From assembly GCF_002723455.1 (NCBI RefSeq), contig NZ_PDUS01000001.1, positions 479,340-543,339 of the forward strand: a stretch of DNA of 64,000 nt. The letters run 5' to 3'. The notes beneath the pieces are model-generated. The model did no database searches and was not told the origin of the DNA. It worked only from the letters and a program-made list of their open reading frames with translations. The stretch's first letter is position 1, and the number at the start of each line of letters is the position of its first letter. Shown here piece by piece: positions 35,783-46,698 of the stretch. The position numbers and the translations under genes are program-made. The stretch comes from Pseudoalteromonas sp. 3D05 (GTDB taxonomy: Bacteria > Pseudomonadota > Gammaproteobacteria > Enterobacterales > Alteromonadaceae).

Positions 35783-37988
35783 TGCACACCTTTTTCAGAT
35801 AAACTGTCGCAAGCGGTGGTAACGTTATTAATACACTGTTTTGATGACCATGACTCGGCGATGCTTCTGTTGCAATTACACCATCACTCACCTTAACCCC
35901 GGAGCCAAAAAGTAACTCATCATCGGTATTAAGCACCACTTCAAAATGCCCATTTGACGGCACACCTATTTGATACCCCTGGTAAACATTCGGTGTTAAG
36001 TTACACACCACCACCACATAATCTGACGCTTTTTTAGCATAACGAACGAAACTAAAAATACTTTGTTGTGCGTTTTGATTATCAATCCAACTGAAACCCG
36101 CTGGCTCTGAATCTAATTCATACAAAGCAGGTGTAGACGTATAAACTTCGTTTAATGTTTTAACAGTGTTTTGAATACCATTGTGGCTTTGGTGCTCTAA
36201 CAGATGCCAATCAAGGGATTGGTCGTGGTTCCATTCTTTGCGCTGTGCAAACTCTCCGCCCATAAAGAGTAACTTTTTACCCGGGTGTGCCCACATAAAG
36301 GCATAATATGCGCGTAAATTTGCAAATTGCTGCCAATCATCTCCTGGCATTTTTTCAATTAATGAGCCTTTGCCATGCACCACTTCGTCATGACTTAACG
36401 GTAAAATGTAGTTTTCACTAAATGCATAGACCATAGAAAATGTCATTTCATGGTGATGATGCTGTCTATAGAGTGGGTCTCGTTGCATATAATGCAAACT
36501 GTCATTCATCCAGCCCATATTCCACTTATAACCAAAGCCTAAACCATCATGATCCACTTGGCGGGTCACTCCTGGCCACGCAGTTGACTCTTCTGCAACC
36601 ATCATAATACCGGGGTTATTTGCATAACTACGCAGGTTAACTTGCTTTAAACATTCGATTGCACCAAGGTTTTCTCTGCCACCATAACAATTAGGTACCC
36701 ACTGTCCCTCTTCACGGCTGTAGTCTAGGTATAACATCGAGGCAACAGCATCAACACGCAAACCATCTATAGCAAATTCCTCAAGCCAAAACATCGCGTT
36801 TGCAACTAAGAAGCTGCGTACTTCAGGCCTATCATAATTATAAATATACGTGTTCCAATCAGGGTGAAACCCTTGTCTTGCATCTGCGTGTTCGTATAGG
36901 TGTGTGCCATCGAAACAATGTAACCCGTGCGGATCACTTGGGAAGTGTCCCGGAACCCAGTCAACTAACAACCCAATATTTTCTTCGTGACAGCGTTGCA
37001 CGAAATATCTGAAGTCATCAACACTGCCAAAACGACTTGTTGGCGAAAATAGACCAACTGGTTGATAACCCCAAGAACCGTCAAACGGATACTCACTTAC
37101 CGGCATTAATTGAATGTGAGTAAACCCCGTTTCTTTAACATAAGAGATGAGATGCTCAGCAAATTCAGTATAGTTTAAGTAGCAATTATCAATCTTTCGT
37201 TGCCAAGAACCTAAATGAACTTCATAAATGCTGATGGGTGCATCGATAGCATTTCGCTTCGCTTTTTGCTTTAGCATTTTATCAGTTAACTTGATGGCAC
37301 CTAATTGTGGTTGCAATACAGAAGCGGTACCGGGCGCTTGTTGCATTTTAAATGCAAATGGATCGGCTTTTTCGAGTACATCACCACTCGTTGTTGTAAT
37401 AGCAAACTTATAGCACTGCCCTGCTGTAAGGGCTGGAATAAAAATATCCCATACCCCTGAACCTGGGTTAAAACGCATAAAGTGGTGATTTCGTTGCCAG
37501 TGATTAAATTCGCCAATGACTGAAACACTGCTTGCATTTGGGGCCCATACACTAAAGCGAACTCCATCAGTATCATTAAGAGTAATAAAATGAGCGCCTA
37601 AATGACGATACGCATGCTCAAGCGTACCTTCATTAAATAAATACATTGCATGCGTATCTAAGGCACTTGGAAAATTGTATATATCACGCTGCGAAACGGT
37701 GCAATCAGAGTATTTAATAACTAGTTCGTAGTCATCGCTCAGTACAGAATTAAGGTGTGCAATAAATAGATCCGAATCCATATATCGTGAACAATTAATT
37801 ACTGTGCCTTTTGATTTAACACTGACGCTTTTGGCTGCGGGTAAAAAACAACGGATACATTGCTTACCATTTGAATCAGTATGTACACCTAGAAAACTAA
37901 ATGGGTCTTTAAAACAACCACGCTCTAACGCAGATACTTGTTGATTATACTGATCGGATACTGATTTAATTTGAACAGAACTGTTCAT
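35766..37988 (-). CDS. glgB: 1,4-alpha-glucan branching enzyme
   Basis: A GH13 enzyme that forms the alpha-1,6 branches of glycogen. The 740 residues include an N-terminal extension with a CBM48 (about 120-220: HFITLNDTDGVRFSVWAPNASSVSVIG). The barrel has the nucleophile in DGLRVDAVASMLYLDYSR, the acid/base in MVAEESTAWPG and LPLSHDEVVHGKGS. E. coli GlgB is 728 residues. The gene stands base-to-base with malQ, since the malQ stop ends at 37989 and this ATG is at 37988. Confidence 0.95.
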   Translation of the reverse strand: MNSSVQIKSVSDQYNQQVSALERGCFKDPFSFLGVHTDSNGKQCIRCFLPAAKSVSVKSKGTVINCSRYMDSDLFIAHLNSVLSDDYELVIKYSDCTVSQRDIYNFPSALDTHAMYLFNEGTLEHAYRHLGAHFITLNDTDGVRFSVWAPNASSVSVIGEFNHWQRNHHFMRFNPGSGVWDIFIPALTAGQCYKFAITTTSGDVLEKADPFAFKMQQAPGTASVLQPQLGAIKLTDKMLKQKAKRNAIDAPISIYEVHLGSWQRKIDNCYLNYTEFAEHLISYVKETGFTHIQLMPVSEYPFDGSWGYQPVGLFSPTSRFGSVDDFRYFVQRCHEENIGLLVDWVPGHFPSDPHGLHCFDGTHLYEHADARQGFHPDWNTYIYNYDRPEVRSFLVANAMFWLEEFAIDGLRVDAVASMLYLDYSREEGQWVPNCYGGRENLGAIECLKQVNLRSYANNPGIMMVAEESTAWPGVTRQVDHDGLGFGYKWNMGWMNDSLHYMQRDPLYRQHHHHEMTFSMVYAFSENYILPLSHDEVVHGKGSLIEKMPGDDWQQFANLRAYYAFMWAHPGKKLLFMGGEFAQRKEWNHDQSLDWHLLEHQSHNGIQNTVKTLNEVYTSTPALYELDSEPAGFSWIDNQNAQQSIFSFVRYAKKASDYVVVVCNLTPNVYQGYQIGVPSNGHFEVVLNTDDELLFGSGVKVSDGVIATEASPSHGHQNSVLITLPPLATVYLKKVCNESIN

Positions 37989-39971
37989 TTAATACGTCCT
38001 TATTGAATTTATTTCATTAAGCAAATTAGCATGTTGTTTTAGTATTTCTGTACATGGCTTAGAAAGCACTCTTCGCCAATTGGGGTACTCTTTATCTGTA
38101 CCGGGGATATTCACAGGGAGTATTTGCTGATCCAAGTCATCTAATTGAATTGCGAAAAGTTGAGCTGGTGACTGTGCTAGACTTAATGTCAATGCGGTAT
38201 ATATATCTTTAGTTTGCGTATTAAGCGTATAGCCATGATGACCACTTTGCTCTAAAAATCGTAACATTCGTTGTTTTTCAACTTGACGGACTTCTAAATC
38301 TTTCACTTGTTGCGGTTCATCTATTAATTGATATTGAACCTTTAAATTTATATCGCGGCCTTCCCACCAAGCGAAAAATGGAGGGACATCATGATTAGCA
38401 ATCATTAATAAACAATGGGGGTCAAAAGCGTCGGCAGGTAAAAACTCATCATATTGATCTTTCTCAAAGTAAAATAAGCTATTTGAAAAAATTGCTTTCT
38501 CTGCCAGCGCTTTTTTTACCTCCTGAGGTACAACCCCTAAGTCTTCACCAATCACAATACATTCATTCAAGTGCGATTCGATGGTTACAATTGCCAGTAA
38601 GTATTCAAAAGGGTAATACACATAACACCCTTCTTGTTGTCCATTAATCTCGAAGCACCACCATAATCTACGTATGGCCATTACATGATCAATACGCAAT
38701 CCACCCACATCTTCCATGTTAGATTTAATGAGTGCACGGTAAAATGCGAAATTATTGTCACCTACTTTAACTGGGTTCAGGGCAGGTAAGCCCCAGTTTT
38801 GGCCTTGCTCAGCCCACGGATCTGGCGGAGCACCTACATGTGCACTTTTAGCAAATAGCTGCTGTTGGGTTGAAAACTCACCACCATCGCCGGCACATCC
38901 TACGGCTAAGTCATTGATTAAACCAATTGCCATCCCGCTGTCTCTCGCTACGTTTTGACATTGCTTTAACTGAGTATGCGCTTGCCATTGTAGATAGTAA
39001 GCAAACTCGGAATCTTGTTGTTCAAGGGTTGCCAGCGTTGTGCGGTGTTCTTGGCAAAAGAGTGCGTATTGAGCTTTTCGCTCATCACTTCCATCAGCTA
39101 TAAACTTGTTATGCAAACATTTAAGTAGTTGGTATTTGTATTGAGTAACCAAGGTATAATCAATATATTGACTATCGGTATTAAAGTGTTCAGATTCTTT
39201 AAGAAGTTGATTCAACGAAGCGTTAGCATGTGCATCTTCGCTAAGTGACACCGCAATATATAATGGATTAAGTAAAGCACGATTGTTTGGACTGTAAGGG
39301 CTTGCTCTTTCGGGTTCGTCTACAAAAAGTAAATGCAATGGATTAAGCAATATATAATCAAGTTGCAAAGCAGCACTGTGGCAAGTCAATTCCATTAAAT
39401 CGGCAAAATCACCAATCCCTAACCCTGCTTTATTTTTTAAGCTATATAGCTGTATTGATAAGCCTGTGCGTTTTTTATCAGGAATTTGATAACTTTGTTT
39501 AGGGGTTGCCCAAATTTCAGTCAAGACTGTTTTGCTATTAATAGAAACTTTAGCATCATGATAACCAACAGGGAGTTTAGGCAAGCAAACCTGCAACTCA
39601 ACATAAACGACATCATTAAACGCATAATTTCCAGTACACTCAAGAGTGTGTAAATCGGAAACTATTGGCTCAATATCTAAACTTTCAAAAGAAATAGTGC
39701 AAGCATGATGTATTAGCCGTTTATCAACCCTCACTTTTAAAGCTGGTGCATCGCTTTGAACAAGGCTGCAGCTAGGCACATATTCTAGCCATTTTGCTGC
39801 ATCCAATGAGATATTTAAATGCTCTATTTGCTGAAGGTTTTCAGTATCTACGCCACAACAGCGAAGTGCCGCTGAACGTGTATCGTGTTCAAAAAATACC
39901 TGTTCCCCAGTATATTTTGTGTATTCATAACCAATACCATGCAGATAAAACAACTGCGAAAGTAAATCCAT
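37989..39971 (-). CDS. malQ: 4-alpha-glucanotransferase
   Basis: A GH77 enzyme that transfers maltosyl and longer units between glucans, recycling short maltodextrins. The 660 residues show SLYSLKNKAGLGIGDFADL, the nucleophile Asp in LRIDHVMAIRRLWWC, the acid in VIGEDLGVVPQEVKKAL and ANHDVPPFFAWW. The E. coli enzyme has 694. It precedes glgB and follows the CBM48 protein gene by 9 bases. No maltose uptake or malT genes are visible near it. Confidence 0.94.
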   Translation of the reverse strand: MDLLSQLFYLHGIGYEYTKYTGEQVFFEHDTRSAALRCCGVDTENLQQIEHLNISLDAAKWLEYVPSCSLVQSDAPALKVRVDKRLIHHACTISFESLDIEPIVSDLHTLECTGNYAFNDVVYVELQVCLPKLPVGYHDAKVSINSKTVLTEIWATPKQSYQIPDKKRTGLSIQLYSLKNKAGLGIGDFADLMELTCHSAALQLDYILLNPLHLLFVDEPERASPYSPNNRALLNPLYIAVSLSEDAHANASLNQLLKESEHFNTDSQYIDYTLVTQYKYQLLKCLHNKFIADGSDERKAQYALFCQEHRTTLATLEQQDSEFAYYLQWQAHTQLKQCQNVARDSGMAIGLINDLAVGCAGDGGEFSTQQQLFAKSAHVGAPPDPWAEQGQNWGLPALNPVKVGDNNFAFYRALIKSNMEDVGGLRIDHVMAIRRLWWCFEINGQQEGCYVYYPFEYLLAIVTIESHLNECIVIGEDLGVVPQEVKKALAEKAIFSNSLFYFEKDQYDEFLPADAFDPHCLLMIANHDVPPFFAWWEGRDINLKVQYQLIDEPQQVKDLEVRQVEKQRMLRFLEQSGHHGYTLNTQTKDIYTALTLSLAQSPAQLFAIQLDDLDQQILPVNIPGTDKEYPNWRRVLSKPCTEILKQHANLLNEINSIRTY

Positions 39972-39980
39972 TATATTACC

Positions 39981-40280
39981 TTATACACGTTGAGTATTTA
40001 CAATGCTGTTTTCAGTACCGTAATTATTAGCAGCGTAACCATCTGCTTGATGATCGTTATCCCAAATAGTACCGTCTATAAGGTATCTAAAGTGAAATTG
40101 TTGATTATTAGGTAAGCGTTGTTTTAATTTAAAACAGCGCTGCTTCTTATTAAATTTCATTGCAACAGGCTGCCAATCTGTAAATTCAGCAACAAGTTGC
40201 ACATCTTGTGCGTCAGGGTGACTAAATTCGAACGTTACTTCAGCTTCTTCTTTGGTTTTAAAAAAACGTTTACTCAACAT
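39981..40280 (-). CDS. Stand-alone CBM48 (glycogen-binding) protein
   Basis: The 99-residue protein is only a CBM48/early-set domain: EEAEVTFEFSHPDAQDVQLVAEFTDWQPVAMKFN, then FHFRYLIDGTIWDNDHQADGY. These are the glycogen-binding residues of AMPK-beta and branching enzymes, with no catalytic part. It is the first gene of the glycogen operon (GGAG six bases before the ATG). It could be a targeting or scaffold subunit for the operon's enzymes, which is an inference. Similar free domains are known in related marine bacteria. Confidence 0.85.
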   Translation of the reverse strand: MLSKRFFKTKEEAEVTFEFSHPDAQDVQLVAEFTDWQPVAMKFNKKQRCFKLKQRLPNNQQFHFRYLIDGTIWDNDHQADGYAANNYGTENSIVNTQRV

Positions 40281-40752
40281 AGCGGGCTCCAGCTAAACTT
40301 TATGTTTATTGATCCTTGCCACCGTGCCAGTTCAACTACTCAACATATGCCGGGGGTGTTTATAAGTTAATCAAACTTATATTTATGCTTTATGACAGTG
40401 CATTAAAAAATCCACCGCACAAGTATGGTGCAAAATAGCTCTATATGAGGCTATCTTTTACGTTAAATTGAAAACTGCAAGAACTAAACCATAGTTCACT
40501 TATCAAACAACTAACAGTAAACAAAATAGATAACATATAAAGATTCGTAAAGTGAAATAAACTAAATTTGAAACAAGCGAAAAATTCAACAAACACAGTA
40601 GATTAAGTACTCTAATTCTTAAAATTATGTTTTTTTAATACCGTGCTTGTGAAAAGTTTGTCTCTTGAACTCACACACTATATACTGAAAAAAAGTACCA
40701 ACTCCCTTCGCTATAACCATAATAAAATAGGGGGTCATAATGGCTTAATAGA
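40281..40752. promoter_or_regulatory. Intergenic control region between the glycogen operon and the GGDEF-EAL gene
   Basis: This 472-bp gap is between two divergent transcripts and contains no gene that I can support. TATAAGTT (40361-40368) and AACTTATA (40374-40381) form a perfect 8-bp inverted repeat with a 5-base spacer, 80-100 bases before the CBM48 gene, and look like an operator overlapping an AT-rich promoter. A second palindromic stretch, ATAGC...GCTAT, is at 40435-40454. I could not assign confident -35 and -10 boxes. Confidence 0.5.
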
Positions 40753-42672
40753 ATGACTAAATTTTTTCGTGTAATCAGTATTGCTTTAATTACTTTAATT
40801 GTCTTTTGTTACGGCTTAAATATTTTGCTGACAAAACAAGTTAATAGTATTAATCCAAAACAGTCGAATGTCGCTATTCGAACGTTTCCCATAGCGCAAA
40901 CTCATTTAGAAATACCCTCTTGGTATAACCCTGTATTAAGTGGACACAGTCTAATATCAACCAACGAGCATGATTATTTACTGATAAAAATTACGGATGC
41001 TGAATTTGTTACTGTGCAATATTCGTCATTATTAGTGGCCACGCTTCTTTCTCCAGCCAACCTTATTATTTTAATTTTGATGGGCTTTTGGTTAACTTGG
41101 TATTTGGGGAGTCTACAACGCGCTCGCCGTGAACAAAAAGTAATCGAACAATTAAACATTCAAACCGATAAATTATTAAGTTCGTTTAAAATTCAGTTAC
41201 CGTCTTTAGAAATTATTAATCCTGTGACTCGGTTAAGTCAGGGGTTATCGGCCTTAAACACACATATCGCAACATATACCAGAGAAACACAAACTAGTAT
41301 TAGTCAAGATAAACTAACACAGTTAATTGACCGTCATGCTTACATTGAACATCTTGACCGACAATTAAATAGTGCCGAACTTGAAAATATGCACTGTGCC
41401 TTGCTGTTTATTGATTTAGATGGCTTTAAACAAGTTAATGATTCTTTTGGCCATAGCTTTGGTGATGAAGTTTTAATCCAAGTTGCTGAGCGACTTGCAA
41501 GCGTTTTACGTAATCACAAACTAAATGATATTAATCCAACCAGTATGCTAGAGCAAAACTTAGCGCGTTTGGGGGGAGATGAATTTTCTATTTTTATCAA
41601 TAACATTGATAGTGAAAGTAAGACATTAGACGTTGCGCAAAATGTATTGAGTGAAATAGAACGTGATTTTGTTTTAGGTAATAAACTGATAAAAATAAGT
41701 GCTAGCGTGGGTGTGGCAGTCTACCCTGACAGTGCATCTACTCCTCATGCTTTATTGCAAATGGCTGATGTTGCAATGTATAGAGCAAAAACTGACGGGC
41801 GTGGAATTTTTAAAGTTTACTCACCTGAAATGGGTAATAAGATGCGCCGTTATCACTACCTTCTTGAAGAGTTGCGATTAGCTATTGCGTGTCAAAACTT
41901 TCACCTTTCATTTCAGCCAATCGTTCATGTTGAAGATTGCGCTATAGACTACTTCGAAGCATTGGTTCGCTGGGATCACCCGGTTGAAGGAATGATATCT
42001 CCCGTTGAATTCATTCCTATTGCTGAAGAGTCTAACCTCATATTAGAGCTTGGTGATTGGATTATGCTTGAATCATGTAGACAAATGTCAGCTTGGCATA
42101 ATGCAGGTATGCGTAAAGTAAAAATCTCAGTCAATGTCTCGGGAATTCAACTAAAACACCGACCCCTGCATGACTGGGTAATGCAAAAACTTGATAAAAC
42201 AGGCTTACCACCTTCCGCACTTATGCTCGAAATAACTGAATCAACACTGATTACGGCTAGCAATAGCATAATCAGAGAATTAGAAAAACTCAGAACAAAA
42301 GGTGTCACTATCGCTATTGATGACTTTGGTACTGGATTTAGTTCTTTAAGTACATTGGCTGATTTACCTATCGATGTTTTAAAAATAGATAGGCTCTTTA
42401 TTGCTCAAGCAAATGAAAATCCTAAATATAATGAAATTTTAAATTCAATCAGCGAACTAGGTACTAAATTAGGGCTGAAGATAGTGGCTGAAGGTGTTGA
42501 AGAACTCGCACAATTTGACCTTGTTAAGCGCTTAGGGATCAGCAGTGTGCAAGGGTATTTAGTCAGCCGACCAGAATCGTCGATTAATGTAGGCAACAAA
42601 GTTTTACAAGGTAACGTTAACCACGTAGCTGCTACAGGCACAGGGGTATGGCAAATTGAATCTAATGGTTAA
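40753..42672 (+). CDS. GGDEF-EAL c-di-GMP enzyme, membrane-bound
   Basis: The 639-residue protein has two membrane helices (about 5-28 and 92-110) enclosing a 65-residue periplasmic loop. A short coiled linker follows, then GGDEF (274-278, RLGGDEF intact) from about 190 to 360 and EAL (402-404, FEALVRW) from about 380 to 625, with the DDFGTG loop intact. Both domains have their catalytic residues, so it may make and degrade c-di-GMP or use one side for regulation. It is divergent from the glycogen operon. The ribosome site is weak. Confidence 0.92.
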   Translation: MTKFFRVISIALITLIVFCYGLNILLTKQVNSINPKQSNVAIRTFPIAQTHLEIPSWYNPVLSGHSLISTNEHDYLLIKITDAEFVTVQYSSLLVATLLSPANLIILILMGFWLTWYLGSLQRARREQKVIEQLNIQTDKLLSSFKIQLPSLEIINPVTRLSQGLSALNTHIATYTRETQTSISQDKLTQLIDRHAYIEHLDRQLNSAELENMHCALLFIDLDGFKQVNDSFGHSFGDEVLIQVAERLASVLRNHKLNDINPTSMLEQNLARLGGDEFSIFINNIDSESKTLDVAQNVLSEIERDFVLGNKLIKISASVGVAVYPDSASTPHALLQMADVAMYRAKTDGRGIFKVYSPEMGNKMRRYHYLLEELRLAIACQNFHLSFQPIVHVEDCAIDYFEALVRWDHPVEGMISPVEFIPIAEESNLILELGDWIMLESCRQMSAWHNAGMRKVKISVNVSGIQLKHRPLHDWVMQKLDKTGLPPSALMLEITESTLITASNSIIRELEKLRTKGVTIAIDDFGTGFSSLSTLADLPIDVLKIDRLFIAQANENPKYNEILNSISELGTKLGLKIVAEGVEELAQFDLVKRLGISSVQGYLVSRPESSINVGNKVLQGNVNHVAATGTGVWQIESNG

Positions 42673-42741
42673 GCCTCCAAGTAGTAATTATTAGCTAAAT
42701 ACAGCATAATAGCGGGATATTACTATCTTTTTATAAAACCA

Positions 42742-43665
42742 ATGCTCAAAAAAAGTTTCTTGTCTCTCATCATATTTGCCGTACTGATTACAGCTATTAC
42801 TATTGGTTCATCTATCTATACCCTTTACAGTAAAAAGAAACTTACTGTAGATGCGCGTCTTAAAGAAATATCCGGTATCGAATTTGATAAATCCAATCAA
42901 CTTTGGGCCATCAATGATGGTGGCGATGATGCAAAACTTTACCGCCTAAGTGAAGATGGCTCTATCTCAAAAGAAGTACTTGTTACCAACGCTAAAAATA
43001 TTGACTGGGAAGACATAACTCAAAATGACTTTGGCCATTTTTTCTTAGGTGATTTTGGCAATAACAAACAAGAGCGTCGATGGCTGACTATTTATAAAAT
43101 TGAAAACCCCATTGATATAAAAGGTGACTCTACACAAGCAGAAATTATTAAATTTACGTATCCTGAACTCAATGACCAACCAGTTGCACCTAATAAACGA
43201 AATTATGACTTAGAGGCTTTTGTTGCATTTGGCAGACATTTATACCTTTTTACAAAAAACAGAACTAAACCATTTGATGGCATAACCAATGTATATAAAG
43301 TGGGCGACCATGCTGCTAACTTTAATGCACAATTAATTGATTCATTTCAAACGTGTACCACAATGGAAAAGTTGTGCTGGATAACATCAGCAGCTTTAAG
43401 CCCAAACCGAAAAAAACTCGTCTTACTCGACTCAACTAGTATCTGGCTATTTGAAAATTTTGAAGGTGATAAATTTTTCTCTGGTGACGTATCTCAAATT
43501 GACTTAGGAATTGTAACTCAAAAAGAAGCCATAACCTTTTACGATGAAAATACGCTAGTATTTACCGATGAGGAATTTAAGGGTATAGGAGGTAATGCCT
43601 ATGTCATTAAGCTGGATGAGGCAACAAAAAAGGTAATTAAAAAATCACCTCTTCAGTTAAAATAA
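42742..43665 (+). CDS. Exported or membrane-anchored beta-propeller-like protein, unknown
   Basis: The 307-residue protein has an N-terminal hydrophobic segment (residues 6-29) and then repeats with a propeller flavour: LKEISGIEFDKSNQLWAINDGGD, LYRLSEDGSI, IDWEDITQNDFGHFFLGDFGNN, and YDLEAFVAFGRHLYLFTKNR. It is similar in style to SdiA-regulated or esterase-like phytase propellers, but no catalytic residues are certain. The stop overlaps the convergent GGDEF gene by nine bases. Function unknown. Confidence 0.7.
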   Translation: MLKKSFLSLIIFAVLITAITIGSSIYTLYSKKKLTVDARLKEISGIEFDKSNQLWAINDGGDDAKLYRLSEDGSISKEVLVTNAKNIDWEDITQNDFGHFFLGDFGNNKQERRWLTIYKIENPIDIKGDSTQAEIIKFTYPELNDQPVAPNKRNYDLEAFVAFGRHLYLFTKNRTKPFDGITNVYKVGDHAANFNAQLIDSFQTCTTMEKLCWITSAALSPNRKKLVLLDSTSIWLFENFEGDKFFSGDVSQIDLGIVTQKEAITFYDENTLVFTDEEFKGIGGNAYVIKLDEATKKVIKKSPLQLK

Positions 43666-44682
43666 ATCAATATCAGATTGTTTTTCTTTGGTATCTATCA
43701 AATTTTTTGTAACTAATTCATCATAAAAACATAATTGGTCACGCCCATTTCGTTTAGCGTAATAAAGTGCTTTATCCGCATTTTCTACAACAGAAATAGG
43801 GAAGTCATAGGGGCTGATCCTAGATAACCCAATGCTCAAAGATAGATTTGGAACGAATGGAAATTTTGTATTTCTCACTAAATCTAAAAAAGTATTTAAC
43901 TTAGCGTGGATAAAATCATAATTTGTTGGTTCAAATACTAATACAAACTCCTCCCCCCCAAATCGAAATATTAAATCTGATGAACGAAAATAGCTTTTCA
44001 TTTTTTGTGCTAACACTAATAAAACTTCATCGCCACAGACATGGCCATATTCATCATTGACTTGCTTAAAGTGATCAATATCAACAATCGCGAGCCAGGA
44101 GGAGGAACCTGAGTGTTTAGAGCGTTTTTCATCTGTTTTGATGTTCTGATGCTGCTTCGCCATTTGCTTTTCTATCAGTAGCTTGATCTTCTTATCAAAC
44201 GTTTGACGATTCAACAGCCCTGTCAGTTTATCCGTTTCACTTTCATGTAAAATTGCTAAGTAATTTTCAAAGATGCGACAAAAAGCATTCAGCAACACTT
44301 GATCTTCACTTTCTAAATGTTCCGATAAAATAGCAATAACAGCAACGGGTTTATCACGCACATTGATAGGAAGCCACCGACGTTCTTTATTGTTATCTGA
44401 TTTAACAGTGATAATGCAGGAGGAACTGATACAAGAAACTAGTTCAGCATCGGGCTCTTTGATGACATCTTTATCTTGCCAAATAAAATCATTTTGAGAT
44501 AAAAACTTTAAAGAAGCGCTTCGTTCAATCCGCAATTCTCCAGCAACTTCTAAATCTTTATATATCGATATTTCTTCGCACTTAACGAACTCTTGAATCG
44601 TTGAGATTATCGTATACTCAAGAGAGTCTACATCCTTGTTTTTCGTTATCTTAATAATTGAATTTAGTAAACCGACTTGCAT
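43657..44682 (-). CDS. Diguanylate cyclase (GGDEF) with GAF-like N-terminus
   Basis: The 341-residue soluble protein has an N-terminal region of about 150 residues (sensor, GAF-like, with IISTIQEFVKCEEISIYKD) and a C-terminal GGDEF domain (about 160-330). The active-site motif is GGEEF (242-246), which is catalytically competent. It makes c-di-GMP from two GTP. No membrane segment is seen. It converges on, and slightly overlaps, the propeller-like gene. The signal is unknown. Confidence 0.88.
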   Translation of the reverse strand: MQVGLLNSIIKITKNKDVDSLEYTIISTIQEFVKCEEISIYKDLEVAGELRIERSASLKFLSQNDFIWQDKDVIKEPDAELVSCISSSCIITVKSDNNKERRWLPINVRDKPVAVIAILSEHLESEDQVLLNAFCRIFENYLAILHESETDKLTGLLNRQTFDKKIKLLIEKQMAKQHQNIKTDEKRSKHSGSSSWLAIVDIDHFKQVNDEYGHVCGDEVLLVLAQKMKSYFRSSDLIFRFGGEEFVLVFEPTNYDFIHAKLNTFLDLVRNTKFPFVPNLSLSIGLSRISPYDFPISVVENADKALYYAKRNGRDQLCFYDELVTKNLIDTKEKQSDIDLF

Positions 44683-44834
44683 AAGCCCTCAAAAGCCAAA
44701 TCTTTGTGTAAGAACACTATTTGACACTAATATTATTAAGCTTTAATTATACTAATAACAGTACCTATAAAAGCTATTTACACTAAATTTAATGAATATT
44801 TTAAACTTAGTATAGTGATTAATTTACTATTACA

Positions 44835-45263
44835 CTAACGATTAAATTTAGTTTCTAAAATAACTGAAGACGTTGTTCGCTCAACGCCATCTAAATTACC
44901 AATATCATCAAGTAAATGACTTAACTTTTCTAAGTTTTGTGCCTGTACGACTGCAATTAAATCAAATTCACCACTTATTGCATATAACTGTGAAATAGCA
45001 TCAATTTGCTTAAGCTCTAAATTTGTTTTCGTAGTTAGCTTTTGCTTCACTTTAATTGACACATGTGCCGCAACCATTGCATTGAGATACGCTTCACCAT
45101 AATCAACACTGTAGCCTTTGATAACTCCTGTTTCTTCTAACTTAAGCATTCTACTTTGTACAGTTGAACGGGATAAATTCAGCGCTCTTGCTAAATCAGA
45201 AATACTTGCACGGGCGTTTGTTCTTAAAATTGCAAGTAGCTTTTCATCTTGCTTTCCTATCAC
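44835..45263 (-). CDS. Lrp/AsnC-family transcriptional regulator
   Basis: The protein has the family's N-terminal helix-turn-helix (DEKLLAILRTNARASISDLARALNLSRSTVQSRM) and a C-terminal RAM/effector domain (VAAHVSIKVKQKL; ISQLYAISGEFDLIAVVQ). The open frame reaches 45314, but the extra 17 residues are unlike the family. GTG 45263 (IGKQDEKLL follows) has AGGGT seven bases upstream, giving 142 residues. It is divergent from argD/astC, which suggests local control of arginine catabolism by an amino acid, here inferred from position only. Confidence 0.88.
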   Translation of the reverse strand: MIGKQDEKLLAILRTNARASISDLARALNLSRSTVQSRMLKLEETGVIKGYSVDYGEAYLNAMVAAHVSIKVKQKLTTKTNLELKQIDAISQLYAISGEFDLIAVVQAQNLEKLSHLLDDIGNLDGVERTTSSVILETKFNR

Positions 45264-45399
45264 TTTGCTAACCCTAATCGTTAATATGACTTTTATTATA
45301 GTCATTTTTAACAATTTAGCACTGCAAATTTAACTAACGAAGCTAGATAATAGATAAATAACAATGAAATACTGCTTATAGCAGTTAAAAGATAGTTAG

Positions 45400-46650
<1,251 letters not shown>

Positions 46651-46657
46651 TTTAATT

Positions 46658-46683
46658 TAGCGCTCTTTATTTAAAGAGCGCTA
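46658..46683. repeat. 26-bp perfect palindrome between argD and astA
   Basis: TAGCGCTCTTTA (46658-46669) and TAAAGAGCGCTA (46672-46683) are exact complements with two bases between. There is no T-tract, so it is not a typical terminator; it may protect the 3' end of the argD message or partly lower astA expression. The astA ATG follows 16 bases later. Confidence 0.6.
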
Positions 46684-46698
46684 ATGGAGCTTTAATAA

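Noticed and set aside
40974..42641. Small frames inside the GGDEF-EAL gene
   Set aside because: They are shadows of the conserved frame.
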